Positions 6,986 through 13,506 of a stretch of 64,000 nucleotides of DNA are shown piece after piece (position 1 is the stretch's first letter; each line of letters starts with the position of its first letter). This DNA comes from Marinobacter sp. SS5-14b (lineage in GTDB: Bacteria > Pseudomonadota > Gammaproteobacteria > Pseudomonadales > Oleiphilaceae), in contig NZ_JASSVM010000010.1 of NCBI RefSeq assembly GCF_030541005.1, positions 1 to 64,000 of the forward strand, written 5' to 3'. Made by a program: the position numbers and the translations under genes. The notes under the pieces were generated by a model. It worked only from the letters and a program-made list of their open reading frames with translations. It was not told the DNA's origin and did no database searches.

Positions 6986-7265
6986 TGCTGAGAAGCTCAC
7001 GCTCAAATTCGACAACTGACACCGTTTTGTAATCGATCCGATTTATCAGACTAGCCGCTTTATCAATCTTTTCCCTGGGCAGTCCATTCAAAAGCTGCGG
7101 AATTTTTGGAAAAGTGGCGACCAGTGGATAGGTATTCCGAACATCAACCACTTGGATGTAGACAGTGCCACACTCCGCAGCGCATTCGAAACACCGCACC
7201 CAGGAGTAGCTGGGCACTGTCACTTCTCTGAGTTCTGTTCCACAGTCCGGACAAAACTTCACCAT
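6981..7265 (-). CDS. Zinc-ribbon-like protein (integron cassette)
   Basis: The product has 94 residues. The pairs CPDCG near residues 5-9 and CFEC near 25-28 form a probable zinc ribbon, with an extra cysteine near 32. A helical C-terminal half follows (EKIDKAASLINRID). The ATG at 7265 has AGGGATG about nine bases upstream. It is probably a small regulatory or binding protein; no specific function can be given. Confidence 0.6.
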   Translation of the reverse strand: MVKFCPDCGTELREVTVPSYSWVRCFECAAECGTVYIQVVDVRNTYPLVATFPKIPQLLNGLPREKIDKAASLINRIDYKTVSVVEFERELLST

Positions 7266-7285
7266 CTAGAATCATCCCTGAACAC

Positions 7286-7343
7286 ATAACGCTGAGCGAA
7301 GCGGCGGCCCGACAGGGACGTCCGCCTTACGCGGCTTGTTATC
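7286..7343 (-). repeat. Short attC recombination site
   Basis: The site runs from ATAACGCT to TTGTTATC. At about 58 bp it is the shortest of the full set here, close to the size of the classic 59-base element. It is the attC of the GFA-family cassette. Boundary 7289/7290. Confidence 0.8.
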
Positions 7344-7349
7344 ACTGCC

Positions 7350-7748
7350 TCAGTCATTCTCAATAAATTGAGGCAAATCGTCGGTAATCTCGAACCACGG
7401 AGCTTTACTGCCCACGAAAACATGGCGGTCTGCGCGTACACCTGGATCGGTGTCGAGGGTGCCCAATGGAAGAGCATAGACTTCCGGTTTTGAATCGAAC
7501 TTTGTATGAATGCTTGAACCGCAGTTTGCGCAAAAAACCTTGAACTCTCCCGGCGAGGACTCGTAGGTTTTGAGCAGCTCCTGGCCTCTGACAGTCCGCC
7601 AGTCATCGACCCGTACCTTTGCACAGGTTCGGAAAGCCGCTGCATGAAGCTTGCGGCACATGGAGCAATGGCAGTTGTAAACGTCGCTAAGGTCACCCGC
7701 TACTTCATATTGGACGCCACCGCAAAGGCAGCTACCAGATTGAATCAT
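7350..7748 (-). CDS. GFA/CENP-V family zinc protein (integron cassette)
   Basis: The product has 132 residues and belongs to the GFA family, named for a glutathione-dependent formaldehyde-activating enzyme. Zinc-binding cysteines are visible in CLCGGVQYE near residue 7, CHCSMCRK near 26 and CANCGSSI near 72. The true substrate of most members is unknown. The ATG at 7748 has the strongest ribosome site in the array (GGAGGT). It is one of the few cassette proteins here with a clear family. Confidence 0.85.
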   Translation of the reverse strand: MIQSGSCLCGGVQYEVAGDLSDVYNCHCSMCRKLHAAAFRTCAKVRVDDWRTVRGQELLKTYESSPGEFKVFCANCGSSIHTKFDSKPEVYALPLGTLDTDPGVRADRHVFVGSKAPWFEITDDLPQFIEND

Positions 7749-7767
7749 TGACTCACCTCCCTGTGTG

Positions 7768-7864
7768 ATAACGCCGTTGTTCAGCGGTGCCCTTGTAGCG
7801 CAGCGAAAAGGGCATCCGGTGGAGGGCCGTCAGGCCCGGAACGAACTGGAACACTTGGTTAGAT
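7768..7864 (-). repeat. attC recombination site
   Basis: The site runs from ATAACGCC to TTGGTTAG and contains GTTGTTCAGCGGTGCCC and GGAGGGCCGTCAGGCCC. Boundary 7771/7772. Confidence 0.86.
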
Positions 7865-8263
7865 TTATTGGATCCTACCGCCTGAAACATGGGCCGCGAA
7901 ACCTTCCCTCGCTTCCTGTGTTATGCCGGATAGATCTTTGGCCGGGACTCGCTCAACTTCAATCCCCATGGCCTCAGCGACTTTGACCAGATCATCCGCG
8001 TGGTACTCAGTCGCTATGAACAATTTTTGGGGTCTTGAGCCAGATTGGCCTTCAGCGTCGGCCAACAATTTCCGTGACAGGAATTCCGGCAAACCAGACA
8101 TGCTTACCTGAACAAGCTCCATGCCAAAGATCATCCCCGTTGCCACCTCCATGATGGCCATAGCGTTGAAATCTCCATCGGCCTCCGTCATCACCGGTGC
8201 TTCGTTCAATTGGAAAAGCAGCCAGGCTTCATTGTGGGCATAATCAGACGGCTCAATTGGCAA
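7865..8263 (-). CDS. Hypothetical protein (integron cassette)
   Basis: The product has 132 residues and is soluble. It has NEAWLLFQLNEAPVMTEADG at the start, a central helix, and the segment QKLFIATEYHADDLVKVAEA before a helical C-terminus (ITQEAREGFAAHV). It resembles widespread conserved hypothetical proteins, but I cannot name the family. It appears to start with TTG at 8263, with AGGAGAG about six bases upstream and no better ATG. The gene has the G+C content of the core genome, unlike several neighbouring cassettes. Confidence 0.62.
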   Translation of the reverse strand: MPIEPSDYAHNEAWLLFQLNEAPVMTEADGDFNAMAIMEVATGMIFGMELVQVSMSGLPEFLSRKLLADAEGQSGSRPQKLFIATEYHADDLVKVAEAMGIEVERVPAKDLSGITQEAREGFAAHVSGGRIQ

Positions 8264-8287
8264 CGTACTCTCCTGATTCTTTTAAAT

Positions 8288-8385
8288 CTAACGCGAAGCT
8301 TAGCGGCGCCCTTGTAATGGAGGCGAAGCCGCAATGAAAAGGGCGTCCGGCGGCCATCGGCCGCGTACTACAGCGACTGGTTAGT
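8288..8385 (-). repeat. attC recombination site
   Basis: The site runs from CTAACGCG to GGTTAG and is nearly identical to 1595-1692. It belongs to degenerate cassette copy 4. Boundary 8291/8292. Confidence 0.88.
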
Positions 8386-8722
8386 GGCAGGTAATGACAC
8401 TGCCGGCTCCCTGGCACTGACCTTGACGGCCTACTCCGTAACCCGGCACCGACATGAGCCGATGCACTCTGTTTGAAACACCGCCAATGATGCGGTGAAT
8501 GAACCTGAACTCAAAGGTAGCAGATCCAGACCCAATTTTCGGCGGACGACCCCACACGGTGAACACCGAATTTCCCGCCAAAACTCTTGCTTACTGATGC
8601 AACCAAACCGAACGCGGATTCGGACGGCCTTGGTGCTCACCAGAATATGCGGGTTTGGCAACCAAGCACGGCACCAAGGCCACTGGCACACCGCAGCCCA
8701 AAAGGACCGAAGCCACAGCCAC
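8386..8722 (-). pseudogene. Degenerate small-protein cassette, family copy 4
   Basis: This copy is homologous to 1693-2030 and 4491-4826. Read leftwards a single frame gives LVAVASVLLGCGVPVALV, GEHQGRPNPRSVWLHQ, one in-frame TAA, then NSVFTVWGRPPKIGSGSA, TFEFRFIHRIIGGV and VPGYGVGRQGQCQGAGSV to a stop. The stop falls at nearly the same place as the TAG in copy 1. It is probably a once-coding cassette now broken. Apart from that stop, this copy keeps the shared frame intact. Confidence 0.45.
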
Positions 8723-8783
8723 TAACGACGGATGTTAAGCGGCACTGGCGCCAGCCAGGGTCCGACTTAACGTGTGGTTATAC
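8722..8783 (-). repeat. attC recombination site (SOS cassette copy 1)
   Basis: The site runs from CTAACGAC to TGGTTATA, about 62 bp, with the arms GGCACTGGCGCCAGCC and GTTAAG/CTTAAC. The same site recurs at 9152-9213. Boundary 8725/8726. Confidence 0.85.
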
Positions 8784-8940
8784 GGACCGTCCTGAAAGAC
8801 TCTCATGCTCCACCCTACTCACAGACCACTCAACACCCTGCAGACATCCCTGGAAAGCTATCAGGCAAAGGGGCAGCGCGGGCACCGAAGATGCGAAGGC
8901 ACGGAACAAAGGCGACCACGATTGCCGGTTGATCCGCCTT

Positions 8941-9003
8941 CCCTCAAGAGCCAAGCCAGACGGATCAAGCCGCGACTTATCCGTCTGGCTTGGCTCTTGA
9001 GGG
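8941..9003. repeat. Perfect 25-bp inverted repeat in SOS cassette, copy 1
   Basis: The arms 8941-8965 and 8979-9003 are perfectly complementary, with a 13-base loop; the key word is GAGCCAAGCCAGACGGAT. On the leftward strand it lies about 85 bases after the putative promoter and is not followed by a T-run, so it is not an ordinary Rho-independent terminator. The same structure recurs at 9371-9433. Confidence 0.9.
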
Positions 9004-9075
9004 TAGCAGGGAGAGCGCTCAACGGCGATCCGCTCTATTTGTTTTCTTGCAGCCGTTTTCAAAACCAGAAAAAGA

Positions 9076-9115
9076 CTGTTTATACATACAGTATATTCGG
9101 GTAACCTTCGGTGAA
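9076..9115 (-). promoter_or_regulatory. LexA box and putative SOS promoter, cassette copy 1
   Basis: A perfect LexA palindrome lies at 9076-9091; read leftwards it is CTGTATGTATAAACAG. It overlaps a -10-like TACTGT (9093-9088) with TTCACC as a possible -35 (9115-9110) and a 16-base spacer. This geometry matches the intI promoter. The box is almost identical to the imuA box. Transcription would run leftwards, into the hairpin and the array. Confidence 0.7.
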
Positions 9116-9151
9116 AGGGCAAGAAAACCCCTTGCACCCTCACCCACCGCT

Positions 9152-9213
9152 ATAACGACGGATGTTAAGCGGCACTGGCGCCAGCCAGGGTCCGACTTAA
9201 CGTGTGGTTATAC
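9152..9213 (-). repeat. attC recombination site (SOS cassette copy 2)
   Basis: Identical to the site at 8722-8783 apart from the outermost flanking bases. Boundary 9155/9156. Confidence 0.85.
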
Positions 9214-9370
9214 GGACCGTCCTGAAAGACTCTCATGCTCCACCCTACTCACAGACCACTCAACACCCTGCAGACATCCCTGGAAAGCTATCAGGCAAAG
9301 GGGCAGCGCGGGCACCGAAGATGCGAAGGCACGGAACAAAGGCGACCACGATTGCCGGTTGATCCGCCTT

Positions 9371-9433
9371 CCCTCAAGAGCCAAGCCAGACGGATCAAGC
9401 CGCGACTTATCCGTCTGGCTTGGCTCTTGAGGG
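9371..9433. repeat. Perfect 25-bp inverted repeat in SOS cassette, copy 2
   Basis: Same structure as 8941-9003, with arms at 9371-9395 and 9409-9433 and a 13-base loop. Confidence 0.9.
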
Positions 9434-9505
9434 TAGCAGGGAGAGCGCTCAACGGCGATCCGCTCTATTTGTTTTCTTGCAGCCGTTTTCAAAACCAGAA
9501 AAAGA

Positions 9506-9545
9506 CTGTTTATACATACAGTATATTCGGGTAACCTTCGGTGAA
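9506..9545 (-). promoter_or_regulatory. LexA box and putative SOS promoter, cassette copy 2
   Basis: Same arrangement as 9076-9115: LexA box 9506-9521, -10-like element 9523-9518, -35-like element 9545-9540, reading leftwards into the array. Confidence 0.7.
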
Positions 9546-9579
9546 AGGGCAAGAAAACCCCTTGCACCCTCACCCACCG

Positions 9580-9633
9580 CTATAACAGCTAATTATACGA
9601 ACGAGTTCGTATATCCCGCGTTCGTATAACTCC
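9580..9633. other. Putative attI site
   Basis: The last cassette boundary falls at TATAA^C (9585/9586). Beyond it no attC-like fold is seen. Instead there is the palindrome TATACGAACGAGTTCGTATA (9594-9613) and a further GTTCGTATAACTCC (9620-9633), plausible as integrase binding sites. The position between the first cassette and intI is where attI is expected. The exact limits are not determined. Confidence 0.55.
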
Positions 9634-9870
9634 ACCCAAAACGCGCCCAGAATTTTTAATTTTTCTAATCAAAAACAATAACATGAGAGCGATTCAGCAC
9701 GGCTACCGCCGGAGTTATACGCCCAGTTTCAAGCCACCCCAGCCCATGCCGACGGGCGTATAACTCCGCCCTGCCTTTTCCTTCTTTCCAACCTTATCAG
9801 AAGGTTACAAATATTTCTCATGCATTTTCCGGAGTTTTGCGAACGCGTTCGTATAACTCCGGCTGAATTG
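9634..9870. repeat. Repeats of CGTATAACTCC between attI and intI
   Basis: The word CGTATAACTCC, or its complement, recurs four times between attI and intI in alternating orientation: 9622-9633, 9711-9723 (inverted), 9757-9768 and 9850-9861. The last lies in a longer palindrome, 9829-9863, with arms CCGGAGTT and AACTCCGG around GCGAACGCGTTCG. No gene is seen. The repeats could bind the integrase or a host factor, or contain the cassette promoter Pc. Confidence 0.6.
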
Positions 9871-9875
9871 CTTAG

Positions 9876-9915
9876 TTGACTTCATCTGAAATCCTTTTAC
9901 TGTATACCCATACAG
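9876..9915 (+). promoter_or_regulatory. intI promoter with LexA box
   Basis: TTGACT (9876-9881) and TACTGT (9898-9903) form a -35/-10 pair with a 16-base spacer. A perfect LexA box, CTGTATACCCATACAG (9900-9915), overlaps the -10. LexA repression of intI is well established for several integron classes. The start codon follows 20 bases later. Confidence 0.88.
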
Positions 9916-9935
9916 TAAAAGGAGAGCTTCAGGAT

Positions 9936-10922
9936 ATGGACATCCCTACCCCCATCCCGGCCCAGCCGACCCGGTTTCTGGATCAGCTTCGCGCCTTTAT
10001 TCGGCTGCGCGGACTGGCCTATAAAACCGAGTTAACCTATCTGTTCTGGATTAAACGCTTTATCCGGTTCCAGGGGCGCAAACATCCACGCAGCATGGGC
10101 ACTGCAGAAGTTGAAGCCTTTCTTTCACATCTGGTGCTGCAAGCCAACGTCAGTGTGGCTACTCAGCGCGTTGCGCTAAATGCTTTAATTTTTCTATATC
10201 GGGAATTCCTGGGAACACCTCTTGATGATTTGCAGTATGAGGTTGCCCGTAAGCCCAAGAGGTTACCCACGGTGTTCAGTACGGAAGAAGCCAAGAACGT
10301 CATTGCGCATCTTCAAGGCGAGTATCAACTGGTTGCCATGTTGCTGTATGGCGCCGGCCTGCGCATCAGTGAGGCGCTGCGGTTGCGGGTCAAAGATGTG
10401 GACTTTGGCATGCAACAACTGATTGTGCGCAGCGGTAAAGGCGGCAAAGACAGAATTACATTGTTACCGGATCGCCTGCTCGAGCCACTCCGCATCCAGA
10501 TAGAGTCTGCACTGCATTTGCATCAATCGGATTTGGCTAAAGGGCTAGGCTCGGTCTACATGCCCGCAGGGCTTGCCCGAAAGTACCCAGGCGCTAGTGA
10601 GGAAGCAGCCTGGCAATACGTATTCCCGGCTCCGGATCTTTCTATAGACCCCCGCTCAGGTATTCGTCGTCGCCATCACTTGATCGACAGAACGGTTCAG
10701 AAGCATTTCAAAAATGCCATCCGGGAGGCAGGTATTCGCAAGCCCGCCGGTAGCCACACCTTCCGGCACAGTTTTGCAACGCGGCTGCTAGAGGCGGGCT
10801 ATGACCTACGCACCATCCAGAAACTGTTGGGACATTCCGACGTCCGCACTACCGAAATCTACACCCACGTGGTTCGCAAAGGTGGGTTCGGGGTTCGGAG
10901 CCCGGTTGATGAGGTTTTTTAA
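9936..10922 (+). CDS. intI: Integron integrase IntI
   Basis: This 328-residue tyrosine recombinase inserts and excises gene cassettes at attI and attC. The N-terminal SAM-like domain spans about residues 15-95. Catalytic motifs are [18 protein letters not shown] (arginine near 156), [20 protein letters not shown] near 272 and [15 protein letters not shown], with the nucleophilic tyrosine near 313. The extra segment before box II ([20 protein letters not shown]) is the patch that separates IntI from other recombinases. I chose the ATG at 9936 because AAAAGGAG precedes it; the longer reading would start inside the promoter. Its stop overlaps that of phhB by four bases. It is intact and apparently functional. 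Confidence 0.95.
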   Translation: MDIPTPIPAQPTRFLDQLRAFIRLRGLAYKTELTYLFWIKRFIRFQGRKHPRSMGTAEVEAFLSHLVLQANVSVATQRVALNALIFLYREFLGTPLDDLQYEVARKPKRLPTVFSTEEAKNVIAHLQGEYQLVAMLLYGAGLRISEALRLRVKDVDFGMQQLIVRSGKGGKDRITLLPDRLLEPLRIQIESALHLHQSDLAKGLGSVYMPAGLARKYPGASEEAAWQYVFPAPDLSIDPRSGIRRRHHLIDRTVQKHFKNAIREAGIRKPAGSHTFRHSFATRLLEAGYDLRTIQKLLGHSDVRTTEIYTHVVRKGGFGVRSPVDEVF

Positions 10923-11266
10923 CTCATACCCTGATAAGCCTCATCCGTTCTCGCCGCCATAATAAAGTCATTCCGGTGCAGGCCGCCGATTTTGTGGGTC
11001 CACCAGCGCACGGTGGCTTTGCCCCACTCCAGCAATATGGCCGGGTGGTGGTTTTCGGCTTCGGCCAGGTCGGCTACGGCGTTGGTGAAAGCCTGAGCCT
11101 GCACATAGTTCTTGAACTTGAATACGCGGATTAGCTGCTCTTCTCCATCACGAACAACAACGTCCCAATCCGGGATGTCGCTCAATAATTCCTTTTTTTC
11201 ATCGTCAGTCACCTTGGGTGCATCGGCACGGCAGGCTTCACAGGTTTGTTGGCTAAGCGTTGTCAT
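10919..11266 (-). CDS. phhB: Pterin-4a-carbinolamine dehydratase
   Basis: The product has 115 residues. It dehydrates 4a-hydroxytetrahydrobiopterin, recycling the cofactor of phenylalanine hydroxylase. Family motifs are visible: [20 protein letters not shown], then [20 protein letters not shown] and [15 protein letters not shown], with the catalytic histidines in NHHP and GGLHRND. The ATG at 11266 follows AAAAGGAGAAACG, whereas the longer reading upstream crosses the imuA promoter. No phhA is adjacent. The gene lies between two SOS-controlled units, convergent with intI and divergent from imuA. Confidence 0.92.
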   Translation of the reverse strand: MTTLSQQTCEACRADAPKVTDDEKKELLSDIPDWDVVVRDGEEQLIRVFKFKNYVQAQAFTNAVADLAEAENHHPAILLEWGKATVRWWTHKIGGLHRNDFIMAARTDEAYQGMS

Positions 11267-11333
11267 AGCGTTTCTCCTTTTGAAAAGGCTGCTGCAAGCG
11301 TGGGTGCCCAGGATCACTTTATCAACCTGACTG

Positions 11334-11374
11334 TTGAAATCTGGCCACCTTAATAATACTGTATGTATAGACAG
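11334..11374 (+). promoter_or_regulatory. imuA promoter with LexA box
   Basis: TTGAAA (11334-11339) and TACTGT (11357-11362) are separated by 17 bases. A perfect LexA box, CTGTATGTATAGACAG (11359-11374), overlaps the -10 and lies 17 bases before the imuA ATG. Confidence 0.9.
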
Positions 11375-11391
11375 TATATCGAGAGATTCCC

Positions 11392-12081
11392 ATGAGTGAA
11401 TTGCTAAGCAGCCTTCTTCAGGATGCCCGCGTATGGCAAGGCCACAAGCACAGAAAAACCAACCAGTCGGCAGAACCCACAGGTTATCAGGTGCTGGACA
11501 ACCAGCTTGGCGGTCTGGGCTGGCCCCGGGGTGCTTTGAGTGAATGCCTGCTCGATACCTGCGGCATTGGCGAGTTGCATCTGGTTCTGCCACTGATACA
11601 GCGGGTGTCTCAAGAGGGCAAAACCATTTTCTGGCTGAATCCGCCCCATACGCCTTATGCTCCGGCTCTGGCTCGTGAAGGCGTGAGCCTGGACCACCTG
11701 GTAATGATCAATACCCGGGATCAGAACGATTTTCTGTGGACGCTGGAAAACTGCCTGCGCTCGCCGGTGACCGGGCTGGTGCTGGCCTGGCCTGGCAGGC
11801 TCGCCGGCCGGGATATTCGGCGGCTGCAACTGGCCTCAGAGGCTGGCGGTAATGTATGTGTACTGTTCCGCAGCCGGCGGGAGGTGGATCAAAACTCCCC
11901 CGCGGCTTTACGTCTGGAGCTTATCCCCGGTGAACACCAGGATCTTAAGGTCAACATCATCAAGCGCCGGGGCAGCTGGCCGGGGCAACGCTGCTCGCTT
12001 GCGCTTGGCCAACGGGCCGATATAACTAACAAGGAATCCTCTCAGGTGGTGCAAGGGCCCTGGTCCGGAGCGGGCAGGTAA
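11392..12081 (+). CDS. imuA: SOS mutasome accessory protein ImuA
   Basis: The product has 229 residues with a RecA-like core ([38 protein letters not shown]). ImuA works with ImuB and DnaE2 in damage-induced mutagenesis, acting at stalled forks. It is the first gene of imuA-imuB-dnaE2, directly behind a LexA box, and imuB starts six bases after it. Length and position fit the proteobacterial family often annotated as SulA-like or ImuA. No canonical Walker A motif is visible, which is common for this group. Confidence 0.88.
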   Translation: MSELLSSLLQDARVWQGHKHRKTNQSAEPTGYQVLDNQLGGLGWPRGALSECLLDTCGIGELHLVLPLIQRVSQEGKTIFWLNPPHTPYAPALAREGVSLDHLVMINTRDQNDFLWTLENCLRSPVTGLVLAWPGRLAGRDIRRLQLASEAGGNVCVLFRSRREVDQNSPAALRLELIPGEHQDLKVNIIKRRGSWPGQRCSLALGQRADITNKESSQVVQGPWSGAGR

Positions 12082-12087
12082 GCGGTT

Positions 12088-13506
12088 ATGCTCTGGCTCT
12101 ACCTGCACTTTCCGCACTTATTGCTGGACCACATTCGCCGGCATCAACCGCCCACTGGCGCTCTCGTCATTGTGGATGGTGCCGGGCATTTTGTGGTTCA
12201 GGCCTGCCCCACCGCTCGGGATCTCGGCATTGAAACCGGTATGCGTCTGAAAACGGCTTTGGGCCTGGCCCCGGATCTGAACATCATGCGTGCCGACCCC
12301 AAACAGGAGGCCTGGCTGTTAGAGGATCAAGCCCGCTGGCTTTATCACTATGCAGCGCATATTACGCTGGCACCGCCGGACGGTATCTGGGCAGAGGTCA
12401 GCAGTTTGCAGAAGCTGTATGGGGGGCTGCCGGCGATTTGGCAAACGGTGGAGCAAGCGTTAACCGAGCGCCAGCTTACCGCCTGGGTGGCCATCGCTCA
12501 CACACCGTCAGCCGCCCGGTTGTTGGCCCATACCGGCAAAGGGGAATGCACGGCAGACAAGGGCCATATCCTGACAGCGCTTGGCAACCTGCCATTATTG
12601 GCTACGGGCTTTGACAAGAAATCCAGCACCCGCTTGCAACGCCTGGGTTTAAACACGTTGGGTGAAGTCTTCGCCCTGCCCGCAGCAGAGCTGGCTCGGC
12701 GGTTATCACCCGAGCTACTGGCTGTTGTTCAGAAAATCCAGGGCACAAGGGCTGACCCAAAAGCCCCCTGGCAGCCGCCCCACACCTTCCGGCAGCGGGC
12801 GGATTTTATTCAGGAAGTGGAGCATTCCCAGGGGCTGCTGTTCTCACTGCAGCGGATACTGGCAGAGCTGGAAGAAGATCTGTGCTGGCGCCAACAGGAT
12901 ACCGATACCCTTCTTCTGATGCTGCAACACCGGCATGAAGAGCCTACCCGCCTGCGCATCCGCACCACCGGGCCGGAACACCGGGCCCAGGTTTTCCTGA
13001 AACTGATCCAACTCAAGCTGGACCAGCAACCGCTACGGGCTCCGGTCACCAGCCTTGTTCTGGCGGTTAAGCGTTTTACCGGACGGGAGGCGCCCGGCGG
13101 CCAGGATCTGCTGGGTGAAACCCAGGATCTGAACGAAGCCTGGCACACGCTGATCAGCCGGCTGCAAGCCCGGCTGGGTGAGCAGGCACTGAAGCAGCTA
13201 GCGCCAAGGGAGGATCACCGCCCGGAATGTGCCTGGTCGGCCAGTGACGTGCGCAAACCCGGCAAGCCTTATAGAATTGCTTCAGGCCAGCTCCCCCACC
13301 GCCCCTTATGGCTTTTGAAAGGCCCGAGGCCTTTGCTGCAAACACCGGTGGTTTGGCATTCCGGCCCGGAGCGCATCAGTGGGGGTTGGTGGGATGGCCA
13401 ACGTGTTCATCGGGATTACTACATTGCCCAGTTACCGGGCGGTGAACTGGCCTGGGTATTCAGGGACGTTCAGGATGGCTGGTTCATACACGGGTGGTTT
13501 GGCTGA
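12088..13506 (+). CDS. imuB: Inactive Y-family polymerase homologue ImuB
   Basis: The product has 472 residues and is a Y-family polymerase fold without catalytic activity. The first acidic motif is replaced (MLWLYLHFPHLLL), and the second has WAEVSSLQKLYGG where active enzymes carry SxDE. ImuB bridges DnaE2 and the sliding clamp in the mutasome. The C-terminal region is long, and the stop overlaps the dnaE2 ATG (ATGA), so translation is probably coupled. Confidence 0.92.
   Translation: MLWLYLHFPHLLLDHIRRHQPPTGALVIVDGAGHFVVQACPTARDLGIETGMRLKTALGLAPDLNIMRADPKQEAWLLEDQARWLYHYAAHITLAPPDGIWAEVSSLQKLYGGLPAIWQTVEQALTERQLTAWVAIAHTPSAARLLAHTGKGECTADKGHILTALGNLPLLATGFDKKSSTRLQRLGLNTLGEVFALPAAELARRLSPELLAVVQKIQGTRADPKAPWQPPHTFRQRADFIQEVEHSQGLLFSLQRILAELEEDLCWRQQDTDTLLLMLQHRHEEPTRLRIRTTGPEHRAQVFLKLIQLKLDQQPLRAPVTSLVLAVKRFTGREAPGGQDLLGETQDLNEAWHTLISRLQARLGEQALKQLAPREDHRPECAWSASDVRKPGKPYRIASGQLPHRPLWLLKGPRPLLQTPVVWHSGPERISGGWWDGQRVHRDYYIAQLPGGELAWVFRDVQDGWFIHGWFG

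Larger units (their letters stand above)
8726..9155 (-). repeat. Tandem duplicated cassette, copy 1 (430 bp)
   Basis: This cassette matches the next one (9156-9585) over all 430 bp that I compared, and the flanking bases differ exactly at the attC boundary, so it is a true tandem cassette duplication. No ORF is convincing: the longest leftward one runs through the promoter from a GTG, and the longest rightward ones cross the hairpin. What it does carry is a LexA box with a promoter-like context and a 25-bp perfect inverted repeat. It may encode a structured, SOS-induced RNA or serve as a mobile promoter. Confidence 0.85.
9156..9585 (-). repeat. Tandem duplicated cassette, copy 2 (attI-proximal)
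   Basis: This is the first cassette after the attI region, the position where new cassettes are normally inserted. It matches 8726-9155, including the inverted repeat at 9371-9433 and the LexA box at 9506-9521. Being first, its promoter would face the whole array. Identity of the two copies suggests a recent excision and re-insertion. Confidence 0.85.

Noticed and set aside
8778..9143. A 121-codon leftward frame in the SOS cassette (and its twin at 9208-9573)
   Set aside because: It starts with GTG upstream of the promoter, reads through the LexA box, both arms of the hairpin and into the attC. It has no family resemblance. The two copies are identical, so they give no independent coding evidence.
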